DNA of 64,000 bases, taken from the NCBI GenBank assembly GCA_902362975.1, contig CABIYO010000004.1:4918-68917 (forward strand). Reading direction: 5' to 3'. This DNA is from Caryophanales bacterium (lineage in GTDB: Bacteria; Bacillota; Bacilli; Exiguobacteriales; Exiguobacteriaceae). This document shows positions 63,551 through 64,000 of this stretch, piece by piece. The first letter of the stretch is position 1. Each line of letters begins with the position of its first letter. Both the position numbers and the translations under genes were made by a program. Under the pieces are notes generated by a model. It was not told the DNA's origin. It ran no database searches and saw nothing but the letters and a program-made list of their open reading frames with translations.

Positions 63551-64000
63551 GATGTCACCACCTGTTCATACAAGTGCTCATATTCGGTCACGATGTCTTG
63601 TGAGGCGAAACGCCGGGATTTCACCAATCCATTTTGTCGGAACCGTTCTCGTAGCGAACGATCGGTCAAGAGCCGCTCCATCGCAGAGGCAGCCTGGCTC
63701 GCATCCCCTTTTGGAACGACGAAACCGTCCTCACCGTCCGTAATCACTTCAGGTAGCCCGCCCGCATCGCTCACGACAGAGGGCACGCCCGTCGCCATCG
63801 CCTCGAGCACCACAAGACCGAACGCCTCCTTGTCTGATAACAAGACGTGAACGTCACTGATTGCTAGAAGTGCGGCGACTTGTTCTTGTTTCCCAGCAAA
63901 GATGACCTGCTCTTCAAGCCCCATTTCCGTTACGAGTCGACGCATCGCACCCATGAGCGGACCGTCTCCGACGAGCAATAGTTTCTTATTCGGCACATCC
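63547..64000 (-). CDS. bshA: N-acetyl-glucosaminyl L-malate synthase, 5' end outside window
   Basis: Glycosyltransferase family 4 enzyme for the first step of bacillithiol synthesis, joining UDP-GlcNAc and malate. Only the C-terminal 150 residues are here. The nucleotide-sugar domain shows LLLVGDGP, a strand and VIFAGKQEQV, and the EX7E motif EAFGLVVLEAM with SDAGGLPEVI. The name rests on these motifs and on the bshA-cca order; a generic GT4 enzyme is the alternative. The start lies beyond the right edge. Confidence 0.88.
   Translation of the reverse strand, partial: DVPNKKLLLVGDGPLMGAMRRLVTEMGLEEQVIFAGKQEQVAALLAISDVHVLLSDKEAFGLVVLEAMATGVPSVVSDAGGLPEVITDGEDGFVVPKGDASQAASAMERLLTDRSLRERFRQNGLVKSRRFASQDIVTEYEHLYEQVVTS

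Noticed and set aside
1..64000. CRISPR arrays, tRNA or rRNA genes, IS elements, prophage
   Set aside because: No spaced direct repeats, tRNA-like cloverleaf, rRNA sequence, transposase or integrase was recognised on either strand.

Overview
The window reads as a chromosomal segment of a low-to-mid GC Gram-positive bacterium of the Bacilli. The gene content and order (bshA-cca-birA-panBCD-dinG-ypmA-ypmB-aspB-asnS-dnaD-nth, recU-ponA, mrfAB-ypsA-gpsB, ricA-mutS-mutL, a σB-type gene for ribosomal protein L25/Ctc, WalR boxes) are those of Bacillus relatives, and the mix suggests Exiguobacterium; that name is an inference from gene content, not from a database search. No rRNA, tRNA, CRISPR array, insertion sequence or prophage was found. 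Most genes lie on the minus strand.

Layout. 1-3.5 kb: a cut M20 amidohydrolase with a DoxX protein, an HtrA protease, and a fumarylacetoacetate-hydrolase-family enzyme. 3.5-7 kb: an anaerobic module with class III ribonucleotide reductase (nrdD-nrdG, preceded by two NrdR-like boxes) and a formate/nitrite channel. 7-7.4 kb: a stretch with no gene. 7.5-13.1 kb: rplY/ctc, mutL, mutS and ricA. 13.2-19.8 kb: mixed metabolic genes, including an N-acetyltransferase, a carotenoid-desaturase-type flavoprotein, a P-loop kinase, a substrate-binding lipoprotein joined to a second HisC-like aminotransferase, a maltose-acetyltransferase-type enzyme and a barrel protein of unknown function.

19.8-27.7 kb holds a complete histidine pathway: hisZ-hisG-hisD-hisC-hisB-hisH-hisA-hisF-hisI-hisE as one tightly overlapping minus-strand operon, with the PHP-type histidinol phosphatase gene divergent from it across a 110-bp control region. 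27.8-41.7 kb: dCMP deaminase, the xpaC-telA pair, a sodium:neurotransmitter-type symporter, an OpuF-type compatible-solute ABC transporter coupled to a lipid kinase gene, a WalR-linked 3D-domain cell-wall protein, membrane proteins, a CoA-type Nudix hydrolase and an FAD monooxygenase.

41.7-64 kb is the conserved Bacilli block for cell-wall synthesis, DNA repair and replication, and cofactor supply: gpsB, ypsA, mrfB, mrfA, ponA, recU, nth, dnaD, asnS, aspB, ypmB, ypmA, dinG, panD, panC, panB, birA, cca and the 3' part of bshA. A DUF3800 gene with its own strong promoter sits on the opposite strand between recU and nth. Aspartate made or consumed by AspB also feeds AsnS and PanD, and dinG-ypmA-ypmB-aspB-asnS-dnaD-nth are closely packed. 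The pan operon has a promoter overlapping the end of birA and a long structured leader.

The main leads are regulatory rather than a new enzyme system: the pan leader, the WalR and NrdR sites, a duplicated -10 before htrA, an ECF-type promoter before xpaC-telA, the orphan binding-protein/HisC pair, the inserted DUF3800 gene, and an unassigned protein at the head of the mrf operon.
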